Positions 7,784 to 16,029 are shown, counted from the stretch's first letter. The stretch is 18,324 nucleotides of DNA from Pseudomonadota bacterium (GCA_018660405.1 JABJKL010000043.1:1-18324), one strand, 5' to 3'. Made by a program: numbers and translations. The notes: generated by a model not told the origin, from the sequence alone.

Positions 7784-9397
7784 TTGATAAGCCAAAAAAA
7801 ATATTACATTGTGATCGTCTTGGTTGCAATGGGTCTGGCCGTTACGTTTGCTCCCGCTCTCCAACAAGCGTTAGACGACTGGCAAATCAAACGTCAGCTT
7901 TCCCATGGTCGGGAGCTGTCAACCGTCTACTGTACAGCCTGCCATCTGGAGCCACCGCCCGACATTCTACCCAGGCGAAGCTGGGAAATAGTGCTTGGTT
8001 ATATGGGTTATATGATGGGTATGGATAACATCGATTACCTCGCCCATCATCCGGAGTTCGCTCAGGAGAATGTCAGGTCGAAACAAAGATTTCTTACCAC
8101 GGAAAATATGATTCCAGACACGGCCTTGTTAAGCGAAAATGATTGGGAGACTCTGAGAAATTACTATATCGAGTCGGCCACTGAAGAAGCGCTTCCGCAG
8201 GTTAACAAGCCGCCGCTGAATTGGGAGTTGCCTCAATTTGACATTGTTCAGTCTGATTATCATACCGACCCGGCGGTAACGACGATGATTCACGTTAGGC
8301 AGGAAACAAGCCAGGCTTACATCGGTGATAGTGCTGCGCATTCGATTGCTATTCTCGACGCAGATGGACAACTCGACTCCGAAACCTTGCAATTCGGTCG
8401 TGCGATGATGCCCGTGGATATAGAGTTCACGGCCCAAGGAGTCTATGTCGCGTCCATTGGTGACCTTTTGGCTGCTCTGCCTTCGTACGAGAAGGTCGCG
8501 ACCATCAGTCGATTGCCCGTTGTCGACCAGAGCATCACTGCAACGGGTGTCAATGTAGTGATCGACGACATTTACCGGATGGCGGGTATGGAAGTGGCGG
8601 ATTTAAATGGAGATGGGGTTCTGGATTTTGTTGTGTGCGGTTTCGGAGGCCGTCAAGGCAATGTTGCCTGGTTCGAATCACAAAGCGATGGCAGTTACCT
8701 GGAACACGCCCTCATCAGTCGCCCCGGCGCTGTCAGGGCGCAGCTCCATGATTTCAATGGCGATCAGAATCTTGATATTGCAGTGTTGCTGTCAGATGCC
8801 AGAGAGGGCTTTTACATTCTGATCAATAATGGCGAGAATGAATTCGAGAGCACTATGGTATTCGAGACCCATCCGTCATATGGCCACACGTATTTCGAGC
8901 TGCAGGATTTCAACAGCGATGGTCTGATGGATATTCTGGCTGTGAATGGGGATAACGTCGATTCAGACCCCTATAACACGCTAAAGAATTTCCACGGCAT
9001 TCGAATTTACCTGAATCGGGGCGATCTGCGCTTCGAAGAAGCATACTTCTACCCGATGTATGGTGCGTTTGGCGCCAAGGCGGCTGATTTTGACAACGAC
9101 GGCGATCTGGATATTGCTGCTATCTCTTTCTTCCCCGACTTTTCAGTAGAGCGACGGGAATCATTTGTGTACCTGCAAAATGAGGGGCAATTGGAGTTCA
9201 GTGCACACACCACTCCAGAGTTGGTTAATGGCCGCTGGATGACCATCGGCGCTGGCGATCTCGACGGCGATGCCGACGTTGATATTGTCCTCGGCGGGAG
9301 TTATATCCCAACCGGAATGTTTGCCTACATGGACACCTATCGAGCTTTGGCAGAGTCGGCGCCATCGGTTCTGGTGCTCAAGAACAATTTGAACTGA
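7784..9397 (+). CDS. Membrane-anchored c-type cytochrome with VCBS/FG-GAP repeats
   Basis: This is a periplasmic electron carrier fused to a beta-propeller-like repeat domain. It starts at TTG, with GTGAGA a few bases upstream. Residues 7-26 are a hydrophobic segment, an uncleaved anchor or signal peptide. CTACH at residues 50-54 is a covalent haem-c site, with several methionines at 74-80 (GYMGYMMGM) that could give the second axial ligand. From about residue 265 come five calcium-binding FG-GAP/VCBS motifs of the D-x-[ND]-x-D-x-x-x-D type, starting at residues 273, 323, 375, 435 and 492, about 50-60 residues apart. The total is 537 residues. It sits between the TonB receptor (39 bases) and the PQQ dehydrogenase (48 bases). 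Because that dehydrogenase has no haem, this protein is the natural candidate for its electron acceptor, which is an inference from order and domain content. Confidence 0.9.
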   Translation: MISQKKYYIVIVLVAMGLAVTFAPALQQALDDWQIKRQLSHGRELSTVYCTACHLEPPPDILPRRSWEIVLGYMGYMMGMDNIDYLAHHPEFAQENVRSKQRFLTTENMIPDTALLSENDWETLRNYYIESATEEALPQVNKPPLNWELPQFDIVQSDYHTDPAVTTMIHVRQETSQAYIGDSAAHSIAILDADGQLDSETLQFGRAMMPVDIEFTAQGVYVASIGDLLAALPSYEKVATISRLPVVDQSITATGVNVVIDDIYRMAGMEVADLNGDGVLDFVVCGFGGRQGNVAWFESQSDGSYLEHALISRPGAVRAQLHDFNGDQNLDIAVLLSDAREGFYILINNGENEFESTMVFETHPSYGHTYFELQDFNSDGLMDILAVNGDNVDSDPYNTLKNFHGIRIYLNRGDLRFEEAYFYPMYGAFGAKAADFDNDGDLDIAAISFFPDFSVERRESFVYLQNEGQLEFSAHTTPELVNGRWMTIGAGDLDGDADVDIVLGGSYIPTGMFAYMDTYRALAESAPSVLVLKNNLN

Positions 9398-9445
9398 TTT
9401 CGTTAGGTGCTTGTGATAAACAAAAAAGTGCAAGGGAGAAGTTAA

Positions 9446-11371
9446 ATGCCGCGCCTGCGATCAAGCTGCGCCGCTGCCATTCTATTCGTCATAGTGAGTA
9501 TCTGCGTTGCGCTACCCAGTGCTGCTCAGTCGTTGTCCACAGCGCAGGTTCCCCGTGCCGCGGACTGGCCGACTTACAATCGGGATCTGGCGGGCACGCG
9601 TTATTCACCGCTCACCCAAATCAACCGCGACAATGTGCAGGATCTCGAGCAGGTATGGTCGTATCCGCTCGGGCGCAACGTCACCACCGGCGATCTTGGC
9701 GGTGGTTCGGAGTTTACGCCGTTGGTGGTCGATGGTGTTATGTACCTCGCCGGGGCTGATCACATTGCGGCGCTTGCCCCGGAGAGCGGTCGCGTGCTCT
9801 GGCGGGTCGATATTTCCGATGGCTCTCCGTCCAGGCGCGGCATCGCCTATTGGCCCGGTGATGGCGACGTTCCCTACCGCATCTACGTGACTTCGGCCCG
9901 CCGGTTGATTGCATTGAGTCCCGAGGACAGCGAGACTTTCACCGCGGTGATGCCCGCGCAATACCATTCAGCACCGTTGGTGTACGGCAACCTGCTGATC
10001 GTCGGTTCAGACGGCCCGCCCGGCGGGGTTCGCGCCTTTGACGCCCGCACTGGTGCGCTGGTATGGGAGTTCCTTTCGGTTCCCAAGCCGGGCGAGTTCG
10101 GGCACGAAACCTGGCTCAGCGACGCCTGGCAGAATCACCCAAATCTGTTTCATTGGGCGTTTTCGATGACGCTCGATGCCGAACTCGGCCTGCTCTATAC
10201 AGCGTTCGAGAGTCCGGGGCCCTACGACTATTATGGCGGTGATCGACCTGGCGACAATTTATTCGGAGACTCGATCGTTGCATTGGATGTCGCGACAGGC
10301 GAACGGCGCTGGCATTTTCAAACCGTGCGTCACGACTTATGGGATTTTGACCTGCCAGCACCACCGGCGTTATTTGACGTTACGATTGAAGGAGGGGGTG
10401 AGGGCGAAATAGTGCCGGTGCTGGCTCTGGCAAGTAAGACGGGTTATATGTATATCCTCAATCGAGCGACTGGCGAGCCGGTGTTTGGCTTTGAGGAGCG
10501 ACAAGTACCGAGCAGTGACGTTCCCGGAGAACGCAGCTCGCCGACGCAGCCAATACCGATCAAACCGCCACCGATCGCGAAAGTCGACTTCGATTCGAGT
10601 GACATTGTTAGGCCCGAGGACACGAGCCCAGAACACGCCGCTTTTTGCCAAGCACTCTATGAGCAGAGCGGTGGATTCGAGAATGCGGGCCCCTATACGC
10701 CATACGGCTATCGTGCCCCAGACGCCGAGGTGTCGTCGACGATTGTTTTTCCTGGCTCTATGGGCGGCGCAAATTGGGGTGGAGTTGCCGTCGATCCCGA
10801 GCTCGGTTACGTTATTGTCAACACAATGGATGCGGGCAGCTTTGGCTGGATCGAGCCTTACCCGGATAATCCAGACATCTATGTGCGTAATAGCATCTAC
10901 GGACACCTGGCCCGGTTTTGGTGGAATACCGCTGAGCCCAACTCCGATGGTAATGTGTACAGTGGCGGCGAGCGCGCCTGGCCGTGCAATAAACCTCCAT
11001 GGGCGAGTCTTTTGGCCGTCGATGCGAGCACGGGCGAGATTGCCTGGAAAGTGCCGCTAGGGATTACTGATGAGCTGCCGACCGGAAAGCAGCGTACCGG
11101 ACGCCTTGGCGTAGGTGGGCCGATCACCACCGCAGGCGGTCTGGTATTTATCGGTGCGACCAATGATCGCCGTTTTCGCGCGTTCGACTCGCGTACCGGA
11201 GAGGAGCTCTGGGTGACTCGACTACCGATGAGTGCCTTTGCGGTGCCGATAAGCTACCAGGGACGCGATGGTAGACAGTATGTTGCGGTCGTAGCAGCGG
11301 CTGCCTCTGCGCTCGACGACCCAAGCCTTGACGACGCGCAACAGCTCATCGTGTTTGCCTTACCTGAATAG
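9446..11371 (+). CDS. PQQ-dependent dehydrogenase (glucose/alcohol dehydrogenase-like quinoprotein)
   Basis: This is a periplasmic eight-bladed propeller quinoprotein that oxidises an alcohol, sugar or similar substrate using pyrroloquinoline quinone. Residues 1-28 are a signal peptide ending SAAQ. The mature start RAADWPTYNRDLAGTRYSPL is the family N-terminus. Tryptophan-docking repeats such as ALAPESGRVLW (109-119) and AFDARTGALVW recur through the sequence. RRGIAYWPGDGD (130-141) is typical of the membrane glucose dehydrogenase-like branch. HDLWDFD at 296-302 holds the conserved acidic active-site region. GGANWGG and GRLGVGGPITTAGGLVFIGA mark the late blades. It ends directly after the last blade at residue 641, so it has neither a cytochrome c domain nor N-terminal membrane helices. 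The start has a good GGGAGAAG ribosome-binding site. It is the third gene of the receptor/cytochrome operon and is visibly richer in G+C than the receptor gene. The substrate is not identifiable, and no pqq biosynthesis gene is in view. Confidence 0.93.
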   Translation: MPRLRSSCAAAILFVIVSICVALPSAAQSLSTAQVPRAADWPTYNRDLAGTRYSPLTQINRDNVQDLEQVWSYPLGRNVTTGDLGGGSEFTPLVVDGVMYLAGADHIAALAPESGRVLWRVDISDGSPSRRGIAYWPGDGDVPYRIYVTSARRLIALSPEDSETFTAVMPAQYHSAPLVYGNLLIVGSDGPPGGVRAFDARTGALVWEFLSVPKPGEFGHETWLSDAWQNHPNLFHWAFSMTLDAELGLLYTAFESPGPYDYYGGDRPGDNLFGDSIVALDVATGERRWHFQTVRHDLWDFDLPAPPALFDVTIEGGGEGEIVPVLALASKTGYMYILNRATGEPVFGFEERQVPSSDVPGERSSPTQPIPIKPPPIAKVDFDSSDIVRPEDTSPEHAAFCQALYEQSGGFENAGPYTPYGYRAPDAEVSSTIVFPGSMGGANWGGVAVDPELGYVIVNTMDAGSFGWIEPYPDNPDIYVRNSIYGHLARFWWNTAEPNSDGNVYSGGERAWPCNKPPWASLLAVDASTGEIAWKVPLGITDELPTGKQRTGRLGVGGPITTAGGLVFIGATNDRRFRAFDSRTGEELWVTRLPMSAFAVPISYQGRDGRQYVAVVAAAASALDDPSLDDAQQLIVFALPE

Positions 11372-11385
11372 CACCACAGTATGTA

Positions 11386-11411
11386 TTTCAGACCGGATTT
11401 TTGTTCTGAAA
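11386..11411 (+). terminator. Possible hairpin ending the quinoprotein operon
   Basis: TTTCAGA and TCTGAAA pair perfectly (7 bp) around a 12-base loop, 15 bases after the stop codon of the dehydrogenase. No U-tract follows the stem, so this is not a classical intrinsic terminator. It may stabilise the 3' end or be chance. Confidence 0.3.
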
Positions 11412-11578
11412 GGTAGTCAAGATGCATTTTGTATCCGTCTTGGATAGCGCTGGTACTTTAAAGTTGATCTCGTAGAAGGTTGTTGAGTAAGTGCTTTTCA
11501 CTACTTATACTTCGCGATCTTCAGTAAACTTTTGTCGGCAACGCTTGGCTATAAAGTTACAGGTCGTTGCTGTTAAAA

Positions 11579-11604
11579 ACTAACACGAATAACTAACATT
11601 AATA
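11579..11604 (+). repeat. Two tandem 13-bp repeats in the leader of the MBL gene
   Basis: actaacacgaata is followed directly by actaacattaata (11 of 13 bases identical), and a third partial copy, actacc, runs into the ribosome-binding site GGGAG. The repeats end about 20 bases before the start codon. They could be tandem sites for a regulator. The only other content in the 252-base gap is the hairpin noted near 11386. Confidence 0.45.
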
Positions 11605-11623
11605 ACTACCGGGAGATTGCCAC

Positions 11624-13243
11624 ATGCGGACCCTTATGATACTTGTTGCCACAATACTAATCGGACTCAGTGCCGGCACAGTTTCAGCCCAGGAAGTTGA
11701 CCCCCGCGCGGCACTTATAGCTGCCATTGAAGCGATGGGTACTGACAATCTTCAAACAATCGAGTATTCCGGTTCAGGATTTTCATCAAGAATAGGCCAG
11801 CAGTACTCGGTCAATGCTGGTTGGCCGACTTATCAGGTAGTCGACTATACGCGCAGCATCGACTTCGATGCAGCTTGGTCGCGCGAAGATTATACCCGTC
11901 AGCAGGGTGACTATCCGCTGTTCGGTAGAACGCCAATGGCACCGCAGCGCATCTCCTCGTTGACAAGCGGCACCTACGCCTGGGATATTCGTGAAGACGG
12001 CAGTACGGCGGCACTAACGCGGCCCTATCTCGATGGCATTCCTTTCGGTGAACTCCGCCAGCTCGAAATCGCGATCACGCCGCACGGTTTTTTGAAGGCA
12101 GCGCTGGCCGCAGATGACGCGACGGCGATCTCGTTGCCGATTATCGGCGCTTCGGACTTCGGCGTGTCACAGTTCGGCAGGCAGGTGACGATTGTTTCGT
12201 TTACCTTCCTTGACAAGTACAAGATCAACGGCACGATCACCGATGGGAATCTCGTCGAGCTGGTCGGCACTTGGATTCCAAATCCTGTGTATGGCGATAT
12301 GGATTACGAGATGCGTTATACGCGTTACCAGGAGTTCGACGGTGTCATGTTCCCAATGCAACTCCACACCCACCAGGCCGATCCCAGGCTGAATCCCGCA
12401 CACAACTACTTTCAGTACGATATCGCTAGCGTAACGATCAATGGCGCGGTCACAACCATGCCGGTGCCAGACATGATTCGCACGGCGGTGACACCAGCAC
12501 CTGTTGTGGAGAGCACAGAACTGGCAGACGGCGTGTGGCGGCTGGCGGGTGGATCGCACCACAGCCTGTTGGTGGAGTTCCGGGACTACGTGGCGATCGT
12601 CGAAGCACCGCAGAACGAAGCGCGCTCGCTGGCAGTAATCGCAGAAGCGGGCAGGTTGGTACCCGACAAGCCGATTCAGTACGTGATCAACACGCATCAC
12701 CACTTCGATCATGCGGGTGGGCTACGGACCTACCTGTCGCAGGGCACTACGATTGTGACCCACGAATCAAACAAGCAGTATTATCTCGATATCCTGTTTC
12801 ACCCGGGCCCAAGAACGCTACAACCGGACCGGATGTCGAAGTTCAATCCGATGTACTGGATTAGCAGGCGACCAGCGCCCATCGAGACGGTGGATGGTGA
12901 TGTGCGCAGAACCGGTAAGTATGTTGTCACCGACGGCGAACAGATTCTGGAAATCATCCGTATTCAGGATATGGCGTATGAACTGGGCGATAACTCGCTC
13001 CGGCAGGGTATTCATAGCGAAGACATGCTGATCGCCTATTTACCGAAGGAGGGCATCCTGGTGAACGCGGATCTCTATTCTCCGCGAGGTCAGGCACCGG
13101 CAGAGCCAACCATTGGAATGCGAACGCTACACGAGAATATCAAGAAGCTAAGACTCAAGGTCGAAAGGCATGTGCCGATCCACGGCGGGATGACCACGCA
13201 TGAGGAGTTTTTGGCAATTGTTGAAGGCAGTAGTGCTAATTAA
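11624..13243 (+). CDS. Secreted metallo-beta-lactamase-fold hydrolase with extra N-terminal domain
   Basis: This is a zinc-dependent hydrolase of the metallo-beta-lactamase superfamily, exported by Sec. Residues 1-22 form the signal peptide (ending VSAQ). Residues 24-285 form a separate beta-rich domain that I cannot assign. The MBL domain runs from about 290 to 535. It has the H-x-H-x-D-H motif at 358-363 (His358, His360, Asp362, His363), His380 in VTHES as the next ligand, ADLYSPRG near 481-488 and His520 in PIHGG as the last ligand. The two-domain architecture of 539 residues is longer than a stand-alone MBL enzyme. GGGAG eight bases before the ATG supports the start. It follows the quinoprotein operon after 252 bases and shares its high G+C. 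It may process the oxidation product, for example a lactone or ester, but this is a guess from position. Confidence 0.9.
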   Translation: MRTLMILVATILIGLSAGTVSAQEVDPRAALIAAIEAMGTDNLQTIEYSGSGFSSRIGQQYSVNAGWPTYQVVDYTRSIDFDAAWSREDYTRQQGDYPLFGRTPMAPQRISSLTSGTYAWDIREDGSTAALTRPYLDGIPFGELRQLEIAITPHGFLKAALAADDATAISLPIIGASDFGVSQFGRQVTIVSFTFLDKYKINGTITDGNLVELVGTWIPNPVYGDMDYEMRYTRYQEFDGVMFPMQLHTHQADPRLNPAHNYFQYDIASVTINGAVTTMPVPDMIRTAVTPAPVVESTELADGVWRLAGGSHHSLLVEFRDYVAIVEAPQNEARSLAVIAEAGRLVPDKPIQYVINTHHHFDHAGGLRTYLSQGTTIVTHESNKQYYLDILFHPGPRTLQPDRMSKFNPMYWISRRPAPIETVDGDVRRTGKYVVTDGEQILEIIRIQDMAYELGDNSLRQGIHSEDMLIAYLPKEGILVNADLYSPRGQAPAEPTIGMRTLHENIKKLRLKVERHVPIHGGMTTHEEFLAIVEGSSAN

Positions 13244-13258
13244 TGTAGTGTCTCACGT

Positions 13259-13295
13259 TCTGGCACTTGCATCGTGTGCTTCTATCGATGCCAGA
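13259..13295. terminator. Possible bidirectional hairpin between convergent genes
   Basis: TCTGGCA at 13259-13265 pairs perfectly with TGCCAGA at 13289-13295, and the inner bases GCATCG and CGATGC can also pair. It lies between the MBL gene and the convergent Nudix gene, where a shared terminator would be expected. No T-run flanks the stem on either strand, so the call is weak. Confidence 0.35.
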
Positions 13296-13366
13296 CTTAA
13301 GCAGTGGGGAATAAAAGACGGCATGTGAATGAGCGACAATTGGGTTCAGGTCAGGTGTGTTAGTAC

Positions 13367-13834
13367 TCATAGAAACGTTCCGTCATGCTGCAATGGGTTT
13401 GTCGGGTCGTTCATTGTTGCTGTGAAATTACCAGAATATACTTTTCGGATAAGCCATTCGGACCATGGTTCTTTCGGCTCATTAAGAGATTCGTATTCCT
13501 CAATGGAAAAGTAGCGAGCGGCATCTGTCTCAGTCTCTTGTAGTGAGGGATATCCTGACAGATGTTTGCATAAATATACCAAAGAGACCCATCCAAGTTC
13601 AGGAGGAGGTAGTTCCAGAACGCCCAATAATCCTGTCACTGAAACCTCTATACCGCCTTCTTCCTTTACTTCTCTAATCGCAGCATTCATCGGTGATTCA
13701 CCGTCCTCGACGCGTCCCCAGGGCGTAGTCCATTGCCCTTCAAGTTGGTGCCCTTTGGATTGTCGCACCAACAAGATTTTGTCTTCATTTACTACAACAG
13801 CGCCAACGCATAGTACGGTTTCTGGGTTAGTCAT
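13367..13834 (-). CDS. Nudix hydrolase
   Basis: This is a cytoplasmic pyrophosphohydrolase of the Nudix family, which cleaves nucleoside diphosphates linked to another moiety. The Nudix box is complete and matches G-x5-E-x7-R-E-U-x-E-E-x-G-U exactly at residues 40-62: Gly40, Glu46, Arg54, Glu55, Glu58, Glu59, Gly61 and Ile62. The first beta strands (VLCVGAVVVNEDKILLVRQ) are typical. The length of 155 residues is usual, and there is no signal peptide, which is unlike the neighbouring genes. The specificity cannot be told. The start ATG at 13834 has no ribosome-binding site, and a TATACT box lies 14-19 bases ahead on the minus strand, so the mRNA may be nearly leaderless. It is the only plainly cytoplasmic housecleaning-type enzyme in the window and is transcribed against its neighbours. 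Confidence 0.92.
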   Translation of the reverse strand: MTNPETVLCVGAVVVNEDKILLVRQSKGHQLEGQWTTPWGRVEDGESPMNAAIREVKEEGGIEVSVTGLLGVLELPPPELGWVSLVYLCKHLSGYPSLQETETDAARYFSIEEYESLNEPKEPWSEWLIRKVYSGNFTATMNDPTNPLQHDGTFL

Positions 13835-13861
13835 ATATCAGTCATTAAGTATAATGCTTGT

Positions 13862-13881
13862 TTTGATGCTTGATCATCAAA
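13862..13881. repeat. 7-bp perfect inverted repeat upstream of Nudix gene
   Basis: TTTGATG and CATCAAA are separated by six bases, and the inner TTGATCATCAA is also symmetric. The site lies just upstream of the TATACT box of the Nudix gene, where an operator would act. It resembles an FNR half-site pair but lacks the four-base spacing that FNR needs. Confidence 0.4.
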
Positions 13882-14150
13882 GCGTATGTTATCGCAAACT
13901 GGATTGTAGAAAATGAGAAAAAACCAGTCGCTATAAGGTTTGAATCTATACCCACTGGGGAATTATTATGAATGCATTGTCGTTTCCACAAGCATGCGGA
14001 GCAGCATTGCTCGTTGATCGGTTGCCGCATTGTTAACGTCGCGCAGTCATCGGCTGAGTAATGAATGGCTCAGTTGCCTGCCGACAAGCTTGCCGCGGGT
14101 TTTGGCCCCGACTATTCCAGCACGAAAAGCCTTCCGCCAGCGCGATTTGA

Positions 14151-14353
14151 CGCGTAGGCTATTCCCCGGTGATCGAGATCGACGGTGTTGTCACCGGCGT
14201 TGGTTTTGTAAACCCGCACTCATACGTCTATTTTGACATTACCGGTAAAAACGGAGGGATCGTTGCCTGGCATTGCGAAATGCGTGGGGCTGCGGTATTT
14301 TTATCGGTTATACCTTACCAGTCACTAATTGCGATGATCGTGCGGTTGAGTAG
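14151..14353 (+). pseudogene. Decayed DUF6152-like gene fragment
   Basis: An open frame gives SPVIEIDGVVTGVGFVNPHS, then YVYFDITGKNGGIVAWHCEMRGA. This matches the core of the DUF6152 family as I know it (a TGVVT-x-V-x-W-x-NPHS strand pair, then a xxWxxEMGGANxL pattern). After MRGAAVFLS the frame loses the pattern, while the next frame from 14306 resumes it with GYTLPVTNCDD and stops at 14351-14353, suggesting a one-base shift. The N-terminus is also missing. An ATG at 13968 preceded by GGGGAA opens only 22 codons with a signal-like start and may be the old beginning, with 14037-14150 degraded between. Intact family members are small secreted proteins of unknown function. Nothing else was recognised in the gap 13882-14379, apart from this fragment and the start of the sulfatase leader. 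Confidence 0.6.
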
Positions 14354-14385
14354 AAACAGAAAAATACTTTTCGGAGAGAATGTTT

Positions 14386-16029
14386 ATGTTTAGAAATCTT
14401 TGGCTTGTAATGGGTATGGGGTTATTGCTTTTGGGGTGTAGTGCTGAAGAGAGTGCAAAAGAGCCTACTCAGAAAATCTTTGCAACGGAGGTGCCTGCAA
14501 AACGCCCCAACTTTCTGCTCATTACCACCGATGACATGGGTTACACCGACTTCGGTGCCTTTGGCGGACGAGATATTCCCACTCCCAATTTCGATGGTCT
14601 GGCGATGGAAAGCGTTCGGCTCAGCAATTTTCATGTTTCTACTGTCTGTTCGCCAACGCGTTCAATGTTAATGAGCGGAACCGGGAATCACGAAGCGGGC
14701 AAAGGGCAACAGCGGGTGTTTGAGGAATTTCTGGGAAATCCTGGCTACGAGGGCACCATAGTTGATCGGATTGCCACCATGCCAGAACGTCTCGCCGCCG
14801 CGGGTTACCACACCTATATGGCAGGAAAATGGCATTTGGGTAATGAGACGGGCACTAACCTGCCGGGTGATCGCGGTTTTGAACGCAGCTTTGCGCTTGC
14901 GCAGGGCAGTTACGATCATTTTGATCCTATGCTTGGTGAGTCTGTCTATACTGAAGACGGGCAAATGATCGTTGATCTGCCGGATAATTTTTATTCGACC
15001 ACCGTCTACGTAGACAAAATTATTAGTTATCTGCAATCCAACGAATCAGATGGCGAACCGTTTTTTGCCTGGCTTGCCCCGACAGCACCTCATTGGCCTT
15101 TGCAGGTTCTACCCGAGTGGATGGGTAGGTTTGCGGGCATCTACGATGCCGGTTATGACGCGCTTTGCGTTGCCCGGCAACAGGGCGCAATGGAAGCCGG
15201 TGTGCTACCTGAGGGTGCCGACACATCCATTTGTCCTGAAGAAACCGTGCCGTGGGCAGAACTATCCGAAGACGAGCGCAAGCTCAATTCACGCGCAATG
15301 GAACTTTATGCCTCCATGGTCGCCCATCTGGATAGCGAGTTTGGTCGGCTATTTACCTACCTGCGAGAATCGGGTCAGCTGGAAAATACCTACGTTATTT
15401 ATCACAACGATAATGGCCCGGATGGTGGCGAAATTTTCGACGAACGCTCAGAACCCGAACGTTTTAATAACAGTTTTGATAATCTGGGCAACAGAGATAG
15501 CTGGATGGCAGTAGGGCAGGGATGGGCAGACGCTCAGTCAGCGCCTTTCAGAGGAAGTAAGGGCTCACAATTTGAAGGCGGTACTCGTGTGTCTGCCTTT
15601 ATCCGGCCTTTAAATCCCGGCGAGTCTGGGCGCATAAGCGATTCTTTGTTAACCGTTATGGACGTTCTGCCAACGATAATGGATTTGGCCGGTATCGAGG
15701 AATCTACTGTCAATGCCACAGGTAGCGCGGTACTACCGATTCGGGGTAAATCTTTTGCTTCGCTACTGACTAATACTGATCAAGCAATCCACCAGGATGA
15801 GTACATCGCTCTGGATATGGGTGGCGATAGTGTGCTGATGGAGAACAATTGGAGAATTGTGCGCCCGGCATCGGCCAACCATTGGGAGCTATTCAATATG
15901 GCGGTAGACCCGAGTGAAACTACTGATTTGTCTGCTGAGGAACCAGAAATGCTCGCAGATTTGGTGAGTAAATATGAAGTACACGCCCAGGCAACGGGTA
16001 TTTTAAGGATTGATATGGACGAGGAGTAA
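14386..16029 (+). CDS. Lipoprotein sulfatase (arylsulfatase family)
   Basis: This is a formylglycine-dependent sulfatase that hydrolyses sulfate esters. The ATG at 14386 is favoured over 14380 because GGAG at 14373-14376 is nine bases from it but only three from the other. Numbered from there (547 residues), Cys18 sits in the lipobox LLGC, so the enzyme is membrane-anchored by lipid. Metal-binding DDMG is at 49-52. The modification motif CSPTR is at 88-92, so Cys88 should become formylglycine. The second signature, AGKWHLG, is at 146-152. Asp342 and Asn343 in NDNG complete the metal site. All active-site elements are intact. A maturation enzyme (FGE or anSME) is required and is not in this window. 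It is flanked by two DUF6152-like remnants. The substrate is unknown and could be a sulfated polysaccharide, steroid or aryl sulfate. Confidence 0.95.
   Translation: MFRNLWLVMGMGLLLLGCSAEESAKEPTQKIFATEVPAKRPNFLLITTDDMGYTDFGAFGGRDIPTPNFDGLAMESVRLSNFHVSTVCSPTRSMLMSGTGNHEAGKGQQRVFEEFLGNPGYEGTIVDRIATMPERLAAAGYHTYMAGKWHLGNETGTNLPGDRGFERSFALAQGSYDHFDPMLGESVYTEDGQMIVDLPDNFYSTTVYVDKIISYLQSNESDGEPFFAWLAPTAPHWPLQVLPEWMGRFAGIYDAGYDALCVARQQGAMEAGVLPEGADTSICPEETVPWAELSEDERKLNSRAMELYASMVAHLDSEFGRLFTYLRESGQLENTYVIYHNDNGPDGGEIFDERSEPERFNNSFDNLGNRDSWMAVGQGWADAQSAPFRGSKGSQFEGGTRVSAFIRPLNPGESGRISDSLLTVMDVLPTIMDLAGIEESTVNATGSAVLPIRGKSFASLLTNTDQAIHQDEYIALDMGGDSVLMENNWRIVRPASANHWELFNMAVDPSETTDLSAEEPEMLADLVSKYEVHAQATGILRIDMDEE

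Noticed and set aside
10370..10906. 178-codon minus-strand ORF inside the PQQ dehydrogenase
   Set aside because: Long antisense frames are common in G+C-rich genes. There are no recognisable motifs or ribosome-binding site, and the plus-strand gene is well supported.
12167..12712. 181-codon minus-strand ORF inside the MBL gene
   Set aside because: It is an antisense shadow of a gene with clear zinc-binding motifs, and its composition is unlike a folded protein.
13862..13881. FNR box
   Set aside because: TTGAT and ATCAA are present, but the four-base spacing of FNR sites is not.
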